Shown: positions 1 through 8,265 of the stretch, one piece after another
Position numbering within the stretch: the first letter of the stretch is position 1
How the letters are laid out: every line of letters begins with the position of its first letter
NCBI RefSeq assembly: GCF_002858805.1
Contig: NZ_PJZI01000024.1
Location: forward strand, 1-64,000
Length of the DNA: 64,000 bases
Direction: 5' to 3'
From: Chimaeribacter arupi
Lineage (GTDB): Bacteria > Pseudomonadota > Gammaproteobacteria > Enterobacterales > Enterobacteriaceae
The notes under the pieces: model-generated
Database searches by the model: none
Told to the model about the DNA's origin: nothing
The model's input: only the letters and a program-made list of their open reading frames with translations
Made by a program: the position numbers and the translations under genes

Positions 1-63
1 TGGACTCGAACCAGTGACATACGGATTAACAGTCCGCCGTTCTACCGACTGAACTACAGAGGA
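1..63 (-). tRNA. tRNA-Asn (GTT), 3' end cut by window edge
   Basis: On the minus strand the sequence matches the enterobacterial tRNA-Asn from its first base (63) down into the T arm, with anticodon GTT in the loop that reads CTGTTAATCC. The acceptor 3' half lies outside the window. In E. coli an asn tRNA also sits beside mtfA, so the neighbourhood is syntenic. Confidence 0.95.
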
Positions 64-162
64 ATCGTGTGAACGGGGCGCATCATATCCATACGCCCTG
101 ACCCTGTCAACGGCAAAGTGACATCACACTGCTGACTGCTCAGCAACTAAACAATCCGGCGT

Positions 163-930
163 TTATCCGGGCTGGCGTTGCAGGCGCGCCAGCGGGTCTT
201 GCCGGTAGAAACTGACAAAATAGGGGTAGAGCGCCGGGAAACGGTCGGCCAGCAGCTCAGGCGCACTGAAAAAGTATTCGGACAGCACCGCGAAGCACTC
301 CGCCGGGTCAGTCGCGGCATAGGCGTCCAGGCTGGCGGCGGCATCGCCCACCAGATCGCTCTCTTCCTGAATCGCTTCCATCGCGGCATGCAACGCTTTC
401 TCCCAGCCCGCCACGCTCCGCAAGGGGATCGGCGGCACGCCGTTCACCACGCCGCCGTTACGCAGGTCCAGCTTGTGCGCCACTTCATGCACCACCAGGT
501 TAAACCCGGAAAGATCAAACGAGTCCTGCACATCCTGCCAGTTCAGCACCACCGGCCCCTGATCCCAGCTCTGCCCGGCGTGCACCACCGGCCCGCTGTG
601 CACCAGCCCGGCGTCATCCTCCCAGACATCCTCCACCAGGAACGGGTCAGGGTAGATCAGCACTTCATGGAAGCCGTCCAGCCACGGCAGGCCAAGCGAC
701 ATTACCGGCAGCACAAACAGCAGCCCCAGCCGCGCTTCCATCAGCGGGGTCAGCACCAGCCCCTGTAACGGCACCAGGCGTTTTTGCCGCAGAAACTGGG
801 CGGCCAGTTGGGTAATCTGTTGTTTTTCCTCGTCGGTAAACGCGGCGAACAACGGAATCGCCAGGGCTTCCGGCCACTGTTCAAACGGGGGAGGAGGGGG
901 AGGGGTTGCTTTCCACGGCCACTTAATCAT
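163..930 (-). CDS. mtfA: Mlc titration factor A, zinc metallopeptidase
   Basis: The 255-residue protein aligns by eye with E. coli MtfA over its whole length, including the IKWPWK start and the block around [10 protein letters not shown]. The zinc motif HEVAHK lies at about residues 148-153, with downstream [11 protein letters not shown] supplying the third ligand region. In E. coli MtfA binds the repressor Mlc in the cytoplasm, relieving ptsG repression, and has aminopeptidase activity. I chose the ATG at 930 because homologues begin at MIKWPW. A longer frame to 969 adds residues with no family match. It lies between two tRNA genes and is probably transcribed alone. Confidence 0.95.
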   Translation of the reverse strand: MIKWPWKATPPPPPPFEQWPEALAIPLFAAFTDEEKQQITQLAAQFLRQKRLVPLQGLVLTPLMEARLGLLFVLPVMSLGLPWLDGFHEVLIYPDPFLVEDVWEDDAGLVHSGPVVHAGQSWDQGPVVLNWQDVQDSFDLSGFNLVVHEVAHKLDLRNGGVVNGVPPIPLRSVAGWEKALHAAMEAIQEESDLVGDAAASLDAYAATDPAECFAVLSEYFFSAPELLADRFPALYPYFVSFYRQDPLARLQRQPG

Positions 931-1023
931 CATCTTGCTCGCAAAGTGATCACTCGAACGTCCGGGCACCGGTTAGTGCTGTAAAAATGCCGTAAAACAG
1001 GGCATGATGGCAACCGCAATTAC

Positions 1024-1113
1024 GGAGAGATGCCGGAGCGGCTGAACGGACCGGTCTCGAAAACCGGAGTAGGGGTAACTCTACCGGGGGTTCAAATCCC
1101 CCTCTCTCCGCCA
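1024..1113 (+). tRNA. tRNA-Ser (CGA)
   Basis: A complete 90-nt class II tRNA with a long variable arm, anticodon CGA inside GGTCTCGAAAACC, and an encoded 3' CCA. It is nearly identical to E. coli serU. A phage-like repressor and a holin-like gene follow within 2 kb. tRNA-Ser genes are common integration targets, but I found no second copy of its 3' end in the window. Confidence 0.98.
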
Positions 1114-1246
1114 CTATTCAAGCACTTACGCTGCTTCCTGTCTGTGATAAACCTCCCGCAGTGATCATTCCTCCTGCTTTTCCTGTCAATGTGTTCCCCT
1201 GAATGTTTTTCTTTACGCTTTCTGCCTGACTGATCCCGGTTTTCTG

Positions 1247-1624
1247 TTACTTACGTTTCCCTGTGGCGGCGATATTCAGCGGCTGCAAGCCCAGCGCAAA
1301 TTGTGCGGTGATGGCCGCGGCGTGGTTCAGCGCATTGGCCTGCGCCAGATAGCCTTTCTGGCGGGCACGCAACGCCTGTTGCCGCAGGTGCGCTGCCACC
1401 TTTTCTGCCGCCTGGGCTTCGATATCCGCAATCACGGCATTGGTGACCGGCAGATCCTGCAAGGCACCCCCCAATGCCTGAATAGCAAACACCACCCGGC
1501 CGCACCCGGCCAGTTTGCGGGCGGCAAGCAGCCGGGTTTTCAGGGCCGCGTTTTCTGCCGCCAGCGCCAGGCAGGCCGCTGAGGTTTTCGGACGCGTTTT
1601 TTTATCTGCAGTCTGGGCGCACAT
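1247..1624 (-). CDS. hypothetical Ala-rich helical protein next to phage-type repressor
   Basis: This 125-residue protein is not a family I recognise. It is rich in Ala and Leu, with a Lys-rich N-terminus and an almost entirely helical look, and no signal peptide or membrane segment. The ATG at 1624 has a good GGGAGG ribosome site 6 bases upstream, while the longer open frame to 1783 runs through promoter sequence. A promoter with TTGACA (1752-1747) and TTAACT (1729-1724), spaced 17, lies upstream and is bracketed by repressor-type half sites. It is therefore probably controlled by the adjacent HTH protein. Confidence 0.6.
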   Translation of the reverse strand: MCAQTADKKTRPKTSAACLALAAENAALKTRLLAARKLAGCGRVVFAIQALGGALQDLPVTNAVIADIEAQAAEKVAAHLRQQALRARQKGYLAQANALNHAAAITAQFALGLQPLNIAATGKRK

Positions 1625-1723
1625 TGTGGCCTCCCGCTGAAAGGGCGGCTGCCGGAAATGCCCGGCAGCCGATGATGCACAGTGAGTGATGAAGCGTATC
1701 AATGAGGGAATATCGTGATAAAA

Positions 1724-1768
1724 AGTTAAGCCTATGGTGTATAATTTGTCAACTTTAGGCTTATAAGC
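1724..1768 (-). promoter_or_regulatory. sigma-70 promoter with repressor half-sites
   Basis: On the minus strand TTGACA (1752-1747), a 17-bp spacer and TTAACT (1729-1724) form a plausible promoter for the gene starting at 1624. The half-sites TAAGCCT (1727-1733) and AGGCTTA (1757-1763) bracket it, and GCTTATAAGC (1759-1768) is a perfect palindrome. The same half-site recurs upstream of the repressor gene, so these are probably its operators. Confidence 0.6.
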
Positions 1769-1799
1769 GGGCGGATGAGACAAGGCCTTACAGGCCGGT

Positions 1800-2183
1800 T
1801 CAGGTGTCGCGTTTCCGGCGCAGCAGGTAGCTTTCGGTCAGGGCATCCAGTTCTTTCAGCCGTTGCTCGAAGACCGCCAGCATATTTTCCTGCTCCAGAT
1901 CCGGCAGCTGATCGAACAAATCCAGCATCCGTTGCTGACGTGAGGTCAACCCCGACTCGGGCTCCACCTCTTCGCCCAGCAGCCAGGGCAAGGGCACACT
2001 CAGCGTCGCGCAGAGGCGCAGGGCAGAGGTTTTACTGATCTGCCCGCGGCGGTACCAGCCATTCACCGACTGCGGGCTGACACCGGCGATACGGGCCATC
2101 TCTGCCTTTGAGATACCCTTCATCCTGAGCAATTCATCCAGCCTGACGGCCAGGGCGTGGTCACTACGGTTTAATGATTTCAT
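1800..2183 (-). CDS. CI/DicA-type helix-turn-helix repressor
   Basis: The protein has 127 residues. Residues ~12-65 form an HTH_3 domain (ISKAEMARIAGVSPQSVNGW) typical of lambdoid and DicA-like repressors. The remainder is an acidic then basic helical tail, possibly for dimerisation, with no LexA-type peptidase residues, so it would not be cleaved in the SOS response. The ATG at 2183 has no ribosome site. A TATACT box at 2195-2190 puts the transcription start at or next to the ATG, as in leaderless lambda cI. Repeated TAAGCC half-sites flank the gene, which suggests self-control and control of the neighbours. Confidence 0.8.
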   Translation of the reverse strand: MKSLNRSDHALAVRLDELLRMKGISKAEMARIAGVSPQSVNGWYRRGQISKTSALRLCATLSVPLPWLLGEEVEPESGLTSRQQRMLDLFDQLPDLEQENMLAVFEQRLKELDALTESYLLRRKRDT

Positions 2184-2204
2184 CGATCGAGTATACCCAT
2201 AAGG

Positions 2205-2266
2205 TTTACGCTTATAAATAAGCTTAAAGTTGATTCATTGTAAGCCTTAGGCTTAGGTGCTATGCT
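2205..2266. promoter_or_regulatory. operator cluster and divergent promoters
   Basis: A perfect palindrome TAAGCCTTAGGCTTA lies at 2241-2255, with further half-sites GCTTA (2210-2214) and TAAGC (2219-2223). A rightward promoter, TTGTAA (2238-2243) with TATGCT (2261-2266) and a 17-bp spacer, has the palindrome in its spacer. A leftward TATACT box (2195-2190) serves the repressor. The layout is like a phage immunity region. The rest of the 2184-2501 gap holds only the 27-codon frame listed separately. Confidence 0.65.
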
Positions 2267-2314
2267 GGTATTACACCCGTTATTATCAGGTGCCGTATCC
2301 CTCACTGAGAAAAA

Positions 2315-2398
2315 ATGAGCCGCCGGACCCGTGCTGTATTCACGCGATACGGCCTGCTCAGCCTGGCCTGTTATTGCACCTCCATCTTTATAGGTTAG
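2315..2398 (+). CDS. candidate 27-residue membrane peptide
   Basis: The frame starts at ATG 2315, has a basic N-terminus (MSRRTRAVFTRYG) and then a hydrophobic stretch with two Cys. It lies just downstream of the repressor-controlled rightward promoter, where phage-like loci often keep small toxic or regulatory peptides. Only a weak GAGA precedes the start, so it may be chance. Confidence 0.25.
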   Translation: MSRRTRAVFTRYGLLSLACYCTSIFIG

Positions 2399-2501
2399 CG
2401 CGGCTAATTTGATGGATAGTTCATTCAGGTCTTAGATATAAATTCGCGCGAAAGGATTAAATGGACAGGCCCCCGCAGGGGATGAACAATTAATCGGAAC
2501 G

Positions 2502-2681
2502 ATGGCTATGACATTCGACAATTTACGTGAATTTATTGCGCCTGGGGGACGGTATGAACTTTATACCGACGGAGAGGAGGTGATCTGGGTGTTACCCCTT
2601 GCAGACGACCAAATTATTATTACTCCGGAGTCGTATGAGGCGTTGCTGAACCAATACGGCTATAAAATCGTCCCGATGTAA
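2502..2681 (+). CDS. hypothetical protein, 59 aa
   Basis: A short acidic protein beginning MAMTFDNLREF, without signal peptide or membrane segment. I do not recognise the family. The start is either ATG 2502 or ATG 2508, and the ribosome site is weak (GGAAC). It lies downstream of the operator-controlled promoter and 78 bp before the holin-like gene, so all could be one transcript. Codon use looks coding and the frame is clean to the stop. Confidence 0.55.
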   Translation: MAMTFDNLREFIAPGGRYELYTDGEEVIWVLPLADDQIIITPESYEALLNQYGYKIVPM

Positions 2682-2759
2682 CCGGGCCGGAGGGTGCGCT
2701 GCCCGCTTGTGGCCCGGCGCACCCGTGCCGCCGGTACATATTTCTGGTCTGGAGGCGTT

Positions 2760-3107
2760 ATGCCACTGTCTGAACCGGATTGGTTTTCCCACCTGTTACA
2801 AGTCGGCATCTGGCTGACCAACCACCCGCTGGGTTTCTTCACCGGCTTATCTGCCTTTATTGTCTCTTGCTGGTCTGGGCTGGCCGAGGGGCGCCGCGGC
2901 CTGTCGCTGCTGATTGGTGGCCTGGTCTGTGTGCTGACCACGCTGGCGGTGGTGGCCGCGATGCGGACCAGCGGGCTGCACGCGTCCTGGATGCCGATCA
3001 TAGGCATTTTTGTTGGCTTCATCGGGGCTGACCGCATCCGTGAGGCCATTTTATCGGCCTGGGAGAGCCGCAAAATCCCGCCGTTTATTGATTCCGAAAA
3101 AAAGTAG
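2760..3107 (+). CDS. phage holin-like membrane protein
   Basis: A 115-residue protein with three predicted hydrophobic segments (~22-44, 48-68, 76-96) and a charged C-terminus. The segment IIGIFVGFIGADRIREAI resembles the lambda-type class of holins (Phage_holin_3), which form inner-membrane holes during lysis. The ATG at 2760 has TGGAGG about 7 bases upstream, and a longer in-frame extension lacks a site. Together with the repressor it suggests a decayed prophage or a domesticated lysis cassette, but no endolysin gene follows. Confidence 0.6.
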   Translation: MPLSEPDWFSHLLQVGIWLTNHPLGFFTGLSAFIVSCWSGLAEGRRGLSLLIGGLVCVLTTLAVVAAMRTSGLHASWMPIIGIFVGFIGADRIREAILSAWESRKIPPFIDSEKK

Positions 3108-3205
3108 AGGGCGGCCGGCTGAAAAAGAATTCCAGTAACCTATTGAATTATTAAGAAACTGCCCCCATATCAGTGTTCCTTCTTCCCCAATAATAAGGAA
3201 AACAC

Positions 3206-3469
3206 ATGGGAATCAGTGAAAAAGAGCGCCTGCGCCGGCAGGTGCACGAAAAACACCGCATCAGCCACAGCGCGATGTGGCTGGCGGTGATCGCCGGCCT
3301 CTATTTTATCCTCATGGCGGCCACCGGCCACCCGGCAGGGCCGATGCTGCTTTCCGGCGGCATCTGCCTGACGGCCGGCTGGCAGGCGCTCAACAAACGG
3401 CGTAAGGCCAGAGGCTATAAACAGAAACTGCGCCATATCGAAGGCAAAGAAAAGGTGCCTGCGGGCTGA
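3206..3469 (+). CDS. hypothetical small membrane protein, 87 aa
   Basis: Residues 1-22 are charged. Two hydrophobic helices follow (~23-40 and ~45-62), then a basic tail (NKRRKARGYKQKLRH). This is a two-helix inner-membrane protein with probably both ends in the cytoplasm. AAGGA lies 7 bases before the ATG. I recognise no family. It follows the holin-like gene by 98 bp and may share its transcript. Confidence 0.6.
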   Translation: MGISEKERLRRQVHEKHRISHSAMWLAVIAGLYFILMAATGHPAGPMLLSGGICLTAGWQALNKRRKARGYKQKLRHIEGKEKVPAG

Positions 3470-3493
3470 CCGCAGACACCTGACAGAGGCGGA

Positions 3494-4240
3494 TTACAGG
3501 AACGAGTCGTCGTCGCTGTTAAAGCTGTCATCCCCGAAACTGTCATCACTGCCGAACGTGTCATTCTGATTATCGAGGAAGCCATTGCTGGCGTAACGAT
3601 CGTCCGTGCCGTTAAAGGTATCCAGATTGTTGGACTGATCAAATTCCTGGAACATGTTCTGATCTTCTGCGGTATTCACCGGCATCGGCTCATCATTGAT
3701 GATGTTCACAATCTCTTCCGGCTGGGAATGGTGGAACATGCCGGTCAGCATATCCGCCAGCATCACCCCGCCCGCCACACCGGCTGCCGTCTGCAAGGCA
3801 CCGCCGATAAAACTCCCGGCTCGTGAAGGTGCAGCCTGAACCGGGGCGGCAGGCTGTGAATAGGGTTGTTGCGGGGCATTGTTCCAGGCGGCCTGGTTCT
3901 GCTGGGCAGCCTGATAATTTTGCGCCTGCTGCGGGGCAGGGCGATGGCCGCCGCCGAATAAGTTGGACAGGAAACCGCCGCTGCTTTGCTGGGACTGGGC
4001 CGCCTGCTGTTGCAGCGTATTCACCTGCGCTTCCAGCGCCTTCACGCGTTGATCCATACGTTTCAACGCCGCTTCCTGGATGATGATGGATTGCGCCATA
4101 TAGTAAGGCGCAGCCGGTTGTTCGCGGATGCGCGCCTGGATACGCTGCTCGGCGGCCTGGTCGCGCGCGCCGGTTTGTGATTCAGCCTGTTTGAGACGAT
4201 CAAACAAACCATCAATAAGTTGCTGTTCTTCAGATTGCAT
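3494..4240 (-). CDS. DUF2076 domain-containing protein
   Basis: The 248-residue protein matches the DUF2076 family: an N-terminal helical domain (MQSEEQQLIDGLFDRLKQAE at residues 1-20), a coiled coil at ~60-85, a Gln/Pro/Ala-rich linker, a short hydrophobic segment with GGALQTAAGVAGGVM, and an Asp/Ser/Phe-rich acidic tail. The function is unknown, and family members are often annotated as periplasmic ligand-binding sensors without proof. The start has a strong GGAGG 6 bases upstream. It converges on the small membrane gene at 3206. Confidence 0.85.
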   Translation of the reverse strand: MQSEEQQLIDGLFDRLKQAESQTGARDQAAEQRIQARIREQPAAPYYMAQSIIIQEAALKRMDQRVKALEAQVNTLQQQAAQSQQSSGGFLSNLFGGGHRPAPQQAQNYQAAQQNQAAWNNAPQQPYSQPAAPVQAAPSRAGSFIGGALQTAAGVAGGVMLADMLTGMFHHSQPEEIVNIINDEPMPVNTAEDQNMFQEFDQSNNLDTFNGTDDRYASNGFLDNQNDTFGSDDSFGDDSFNSDDDSFL

Positions 4241-4965
4241 AGAAACCTCCAGTGGTGGTGCAGCGCCGTATTACGTTGATACGGCAGGCGTATGGCCGCC
4301 GGTTAACTGCGTATGTCCGTTAATAATAGATGACGTTAGCCTGTTAATTGGGGCAAATACAGAATTCAAAAGTAAAGCCGGGCAGAAATGTGTTACCACA
4401 TCGTTCATATGGCGCTTTTTTGGGCTTTTTCAGGTTTCGTCCGACGCCTATAGACAGCGCAAAATAACTCTGAATGTGATTTCACTTCGCATAAGCGGCG
4501 ATCACGCGGCCGGCAGGGGGTTGACAGCCGCGGCAAAAAACGATGCATAGGCTTCTGCCTGGAATATTGCTGGGATTTATTAGCCTGACAGATGGTTTGT
4601 GCGCTTAACCTTGGCATTTTTAGTGGTTTGAACAGCCGGATTAACCAAAAAAAATGGCAAAGCCCCAGAAAACACGCATTTTTGCGCTTCCGGCACCTCG
4701 GCTCAGGAAAATCATCGTTAAAAATGGGCTTTTTGCTATCTGCTTGATCAAAATCAAGAAAAAGAGGTGAAATAATTTTATTTCACTTACGTGCCCCGCT
4801 GTACGATGCGCAAAAAGTGAAAAGTCATAAAATAACCGGAGGTTTTATATTTCACCGATTGCACCCAGGGAGCGGGTGTGTGATGTTTTGAGTGTCTAAG
4901 ATATTTCGCACATAAGAAATAATTAGGAATACTGATTTAAATAGTCTCTTGTTACGGAGGTTTTC
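4241..4965. promoter_or_regulatory. long AT-rich spacer with a perfect FNR-type site
   Basis: No convincing gene is visible in this 725-bp spacer. At 4744-4757 lies TTGATCAAAATCAA, an exact match to the FNR consensus TTGAT-N4-ATCAA. It sits 209 bp before the start of the 50-residue protein at 4966. The downstream part is AT-rich and could hold that gene's promoter and a long leader. Confidence 0.5.
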
Positions 4966-5118
4966 ATGCTTATTGTCTGGTTCGCCCTGGCCGTTATATT
5001 ACTCTCGTTCTCTGTCTACGCGTTCAAAATGTATCGCGGCGAAAAAGAGAAGAAAAAACTTATCGTGCGTCCGCGGATGATGTCACTGCGCCGCCGCCAC
5101 AGCCATGGTCACGGCTGA
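4966..5118 (+). CDS. small single-helix membrane protein, 50 aa
   Basis: The start ATG 4966 follows a strong ACGGAGG (4954-4960). Residues 1-20 are hydrophobic (MLIVWFALAVILLSFSVYAF). A cluster of Lys (GEKEKKK) and a basic His/Arg-rich tail ending HSHGHG follow. It would span the inner membrane once with the tail in the cytoplasm. The His-rich end could bind metal. I do not recognise it. The perfect FNR site upstream suggests oxygen-dependent expression. Confidence 0.65.
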   Translation: MLIVWFALAVILLSFSVYAFKMYRGEKEKKKLIVRPRMMSLRRRHSHGHG

Positions 5119-5372
5119 GCGTAATACGCGCCTGACCCTGCTGCGGCCATTCAGTCATTGAGCACTGATTTAAAAAATAAATTGGCCTGACTTACGCCAC
5201 GCACTTTTATTTTTTGACTTAGGATGCGTCTTTTTTATGACGCGCAAACGTACCCGGCACCCGCGGCCGGGTACGTGTTCCTGTTTCTGCTTTTCACCTC
5301 CCTCTCCTGCGGTGGTAGCCGCTATACTCCTTATCTGCGTACGATTTTTTGTCCAGTGAGGGCCACCCTGCG

Positions 5373-6023
5373 ATGTACCACCGAATTGACGGCAGCCGCT
5401 ACCGGCAAATTTTTGTTGTAGGCGACGTGCATGGCTGTTACCAGGCGCTGCAACAGCAGCTCCAGGCGCGTGACTTTGATCCGCAGCAGGATCTGGTGAT
5501 CGCCGTCGGGGATGTCATCGACCGCGGGCCGCAAAGCCTGAGCTGCTTAGGGCTGCTGGACGCGCCCTGGTTTAGCATGGTGATGGGTAACCATGAACAG
5601 ATGGCGCTGATGGCATTACTGAGCGGGGTGGATTTCCACTGGCAGCGCAACGGCGGTGACTGGTTCTACCGCCTGAAAGGGGAGGCGCGGCAGCGGGCGG
5701 AAACGCTGATCCACCGCTGTGACGCCCTGCCGCTGGTGATTGAAGTCACCCATCTCCCGCAGCATATCGTGGTGGCTCACGCCGATTATCCGGCCGAACG
5801 CTATGAATATGACCAGCCGGTCAACGCGGAAGATGTCGTCTGGAGCCGCAAACGCATTACCGGGGCGCTGGAAGGGCGCGGCAACCGGATTGCCGGGGCC
5901 GATCTGTTTATCTTCGGCCATACCCCCCTGAAACGTCCGCTTAAATTTCTTAACCAACTCTATCTGGATACCGGTGCCGTATTTGGCGGACGCCTGAGTC
6001 TGTTACGGATTAAATCCGCCTGA
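5373..6023 (+). CDS. pphA: serine/threonine protein phosphatase PrpA/PphA
   Basis: The 216-residue protein shows the PPP-family metal motifs in order: GDVHG (~17-21), GDVIDRG (~45-51), GNHEQM (~72-77), then the late His in AHADYP and FGHTP. It aligns with E. coli PphA (218 aa), a Mn-dependent cytoplasmic phosphatase linked to the misfolded-envelope-protein response. I chose ATG 5373 because homologues begin close to this point. A TTG at 5349 would add eight residues. It stands alone, with no co-directional gene close by. Confidence 0.9.
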   Translation: MYHRIDGSRYRQIFVVGDVHGCYQALQQQLQARDFDPQQDLVIAVGDVIDRGPQSLSCLGLLDAPWFSMVMGNHEQMALMALLSGVDFHWQRNGGDWFYRLKGEARQRAETLIHRCDALPLVIEVTHLPQHIVVAHADYPAERYEYDQPVNAEDVVWSRKRITGALEGRGNRIAGADLFIFGHTPLKRPLKFLNQLYLDTGAVFGGRLSLLRIKSA

Positions 6024-6459
6024 CCCGCTTTTTTTCTGCCTTTATTCCGTTTTTTCCGGCGGAAATAACCGGTTTACTATCGATCAATACTCTTAATGTA
6101 TTTTTGACGGTGAAATAAAAACAGTTAAGTATCATGAACGCTGTTAATGTCGCCGTAAAACAGGCGTAATGGATAATTAATGCACGATAACAGAATATTA
6201 ACGCCCATCAGCGCTATTATCCGGCCGCTGATGGGGTAATAAAAGATTACGCAGGCTGGCTGTTTTTCACTTTTTTGGAGGAATTTCACCAGGTGAAATC
6301 GGCAACAGCGCTTATTAAACGCCGTAAACCGGCCGGGCAGGGCAGCGCCCGGCCCTGGTACGGGCAACAGGGAAAATGGGCGCTGCGAGACATTTGCCTG
6401 AAATGGTATGATGCGCCGGGCGCGTTCCGTGCGCGGTGTAGGGCATAAGGACTTTTGCA
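6024..6459. other. intergenic region with two hairpins
   Basis: I see no gene here. A perfect 10-bp stem (CCCATCAGCG 6204-6213 with CGCTGATGGG 6226-6235) lacks a U-tract. A second stem (GGCCGGGC 6331-6338 with GCCCGGCC 6347-6354) precedes the promoter region of the next gene. These may act in termination or mRNA stability for the phosphatase transcript. Confidence 0.4.
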
Positions 6460-7470
6460 ATGCAGATCATGTCGTTGAATCAAATTCGTTGGTTAAGCCT
6501 GGTGGTGATGCTGGGCGGCTTACTGTTGTTGCTGCCGTTGCATCTGCTGGGCTGTTTTATTGCCGGCTTTGTGGTGTACGAGCTGGTGAATGCCCTGACG
6601 CCGCATTTCCAGAAGATCATCAGCGGTGACCGTGCGCGCTGGCTGGTGGTGGCGTTAATCAGTACGGCGGTGGTCAGCGGCCTGATTGCGGCCGTGACCG
6701 GCATCATCAGTTTCCTGATGCAGGATGTACAAAACTCGGCGGTATTCAACGCCAGGGTGGCGTCATTGCTGGAAGATGCGCAGTCCCGGCTGTCGCCGGT
6801 GATGTCCCATTACCTGCCGACCAACATCGAAGAGTTACAGCGCCAGTTCCTGAAATGGCTGCGTGACCACATCGTGATGCTGCAAAATATCGGCAAAAAT
6901 GCGGCCCACACCTTTATCACGATGCTGATCGGCATGGTGTTGGGGGCGATTGTCTCCCTGCAACGTGATGACAGCGCGCAACCCTATCCGCCCCTGAAAG
7001 CGGAACTGTTGCAGCGTATGCAGTTGCTGGCCTCGGCGTTCCGCAATATCGTGTTTGCCCAGTTCAAAATTTCGCTGATTAACACGGTGCTGTCGGCGGC
7101 GTTTCTGTTCGGCGTGCTGCCGCTGTTCGGCATCCACCTGCCGCTGGCAAAAACGCTGGTGGTGGTCACCTTTGTCTGCGGCCTGATCCCGGTCATCGGT
7201 AATTTGCTGTCGAATACGCTGATCTTTATCGTCGGGTTGTCATTGTCGCTGTGGGTGGCGCTGCTGGTGCTGAGTTACCTCATCATCATCCATAAAGTGG
7301 AGTATTTCCTGAATGCCCGGATTGTCGGCACCCGCATCAATGCGCGCTCCTGGGAGATCCTGCTGGCGATGCTGATTTTTGAGTCCGCCTTTGGCCTGCC
7401 GGGGGTGATTGCGGCCCCGATTTACTATGCATACCTGAAAAATGAATTGCGCCACGCTGCGCTGATCTGA
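6460..7470 (+). CDS. AI-2E family transporter (PerM/YdiK type)
   Basis: The 336-residue protein has about seven or eight hydrophobic segments in the AI-2E exporter layout: two N-terminal helices (~8-45), one at ~58-82, an amphipathic soluble stretch (~90-145), then a helical bundle with the family block AKTLVVVTFVCGLIPVIGNL. Members span the inner membrane and export small molecules, and TqsA exports autoinducer 2. The true substrate here is unknown. It is slightly shorter than YdiK. ATG 6460 has AAGGA 8 bases upstream. Confidence 0.85.
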   Translation: MQIMSLNQIRWLSLVVMLGGLLLLLPLHLLGCFIAGFVVYELVNALTPHFQKIISGDRARWLVVALISTAVVSGLIAAVTGIISFLMQDVQNSAVFNARVASLLEDAQSRLSPVMSHYLPTNIEELQRQFLKWLRDHIVMLQNIGKNAAHTFITMLIGMVLGAIVSLQRDDSAQPYPPLKAELLQRMQLLASAFRNIVFAQFKISLINTVLSAAFLFGVLPLFGIHLPLAKTLVVVTFVCGLIPVIGNLLSNTLIFIVGLSLSLWVALLVLSYLIIIHKVEYFLNARIVGTRINARSWEILLAMLIFESAFGLPGVIAAPIYYAYLKNELRHAALI

Positions 7471-7583
7471 CCCCGGCCCCAGGCGGCCGGGAAAATAAAT
7501 GTGCGTGCCGCAACCGGCAGTGGCTTCTCCCGCTGTGGCGCGGATGATATTCTTCCCGGTTTTCGGGGGGCGAAGGAAAAAAA

Positions 7584-7925
7584 GTGGCAAAAGAGTTAGA
7601 TCAGTTACTCAAAGATATCGATCTTATTATTGAACATGTAGAAAACCTGAAAGCGCTTGCGCCCCGCCCGGCATCCCGCCCTCCCACGGTAAATGGTCAG
7701 ACTTACGATTCGTTCTGTGAAACGTTCGCCATTAAAGCGGTGTTGCGGGCGTTGATTGCCTCAGTGGACAAAATTGTTCAGGTCCAGATCGCACATAAAG
7801 TGGAGCAGGACATCGCCCAGCTCGATGAAAAAGTGCGGCAGATTGGCGGCGACCATGCCAAGCCGGACGATTTGGCGCAGATAACCGCCTATGTCCGGCA
7901 TACGGTATCCGAAATTTTACCCTGA
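7584..7925 (+). CDS. hypothetical protein, 113 aa, GTG start
   Basis: A soluble, largely helical protein beginning MAKELDQLLKDIDLIIEHVE, with no signal peptide, no membrane segment and one Cys. I recognise no family. The GTG at 7584 is chosen because GAAGGA lies 7 bases upstream and no better ATG exists nearby. It is 113 bp after the transporter gene and may be co-transcribed. A strong hairpin follows its stop. Confidence 0.6.
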   Translation: MAKELDQLLKDIDLIIEHVENLKALAPRPASRPPTVNGQTYDSFCETFAIKAVLRALIASVDKIVQVQIAHKVEQDIAQLDEKVRQIGGDHAKPDDLAQITAYVRHTVSEILP

Positions 7926-7937
7926 AAACCGGCAGGG

Positions 7938-8006
7938 GAGAGCAGGGGCGCAACACCCGCCGGGGCCGCGCCCCTGCTGCCTTTACGGGGGGCAGGCCCC
8001 CGTTTT
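7938..8006 (+). terminator. GC-rich hairpins, terminator-like
   Basis: A long stem pairs GCAGGGGCGC with GCGCCCCTGC (about 7940-7979). A second hairpin, CGGGGGGC-AG-GCCCCCG followed by TTTT (7986-8006), comes right after. The pair ends transcription before the cold-shock gene. Confidence 0.6.
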
Positions 8007-8077
8007 GGGGCGCTGAAAATCACGGCAATCATCATCGGGCGTCATAAAAAGAGTTGCTATTACTTCTGCGCTATGAG

Positions 8078-8265
8078 TAAATGCATCTCGGCCTGTGGTA
8101 CAGACCTATTTATGCACGACATCCTGAGTAAAGAAGTTTCAATCCAAGCGTTATCGTTGATAGCCCTTCTGTGACGAATTTCCTTTTGAGTGCCTCATAA
8201 GTAATGGCTGAAAGCCGGCTATATATCGCCTTCGGCGTCACATTTTTAATATTAAGGAATTTATC
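8078..8265 (+). promoter_or_regulatory. cspA-type cold-shock 5' leader
   Basis: The ~180-nt leader carries TGTGGTACAGA (8094-8104), a 9/11 match to the cold box TGACGTACAGA. Close to the start codon is a CGCCTTCGGCG hairpin followed by TTAATATTAAGGA, as in cspA leaders. TTGCTA (8054-8059) with TAAATG (8078-8083) is a possible promoter, which would put the cold box close to the RNA 5' end as in cspA. Confidence 0.6.

Noticed and set aside
1024..3107. Intact integrated element with att sites at tRNA-Ser
   Set aside because: No integrase and no second copy of the tRNA 3' end was found in the window, so only a remnant can be claimed.
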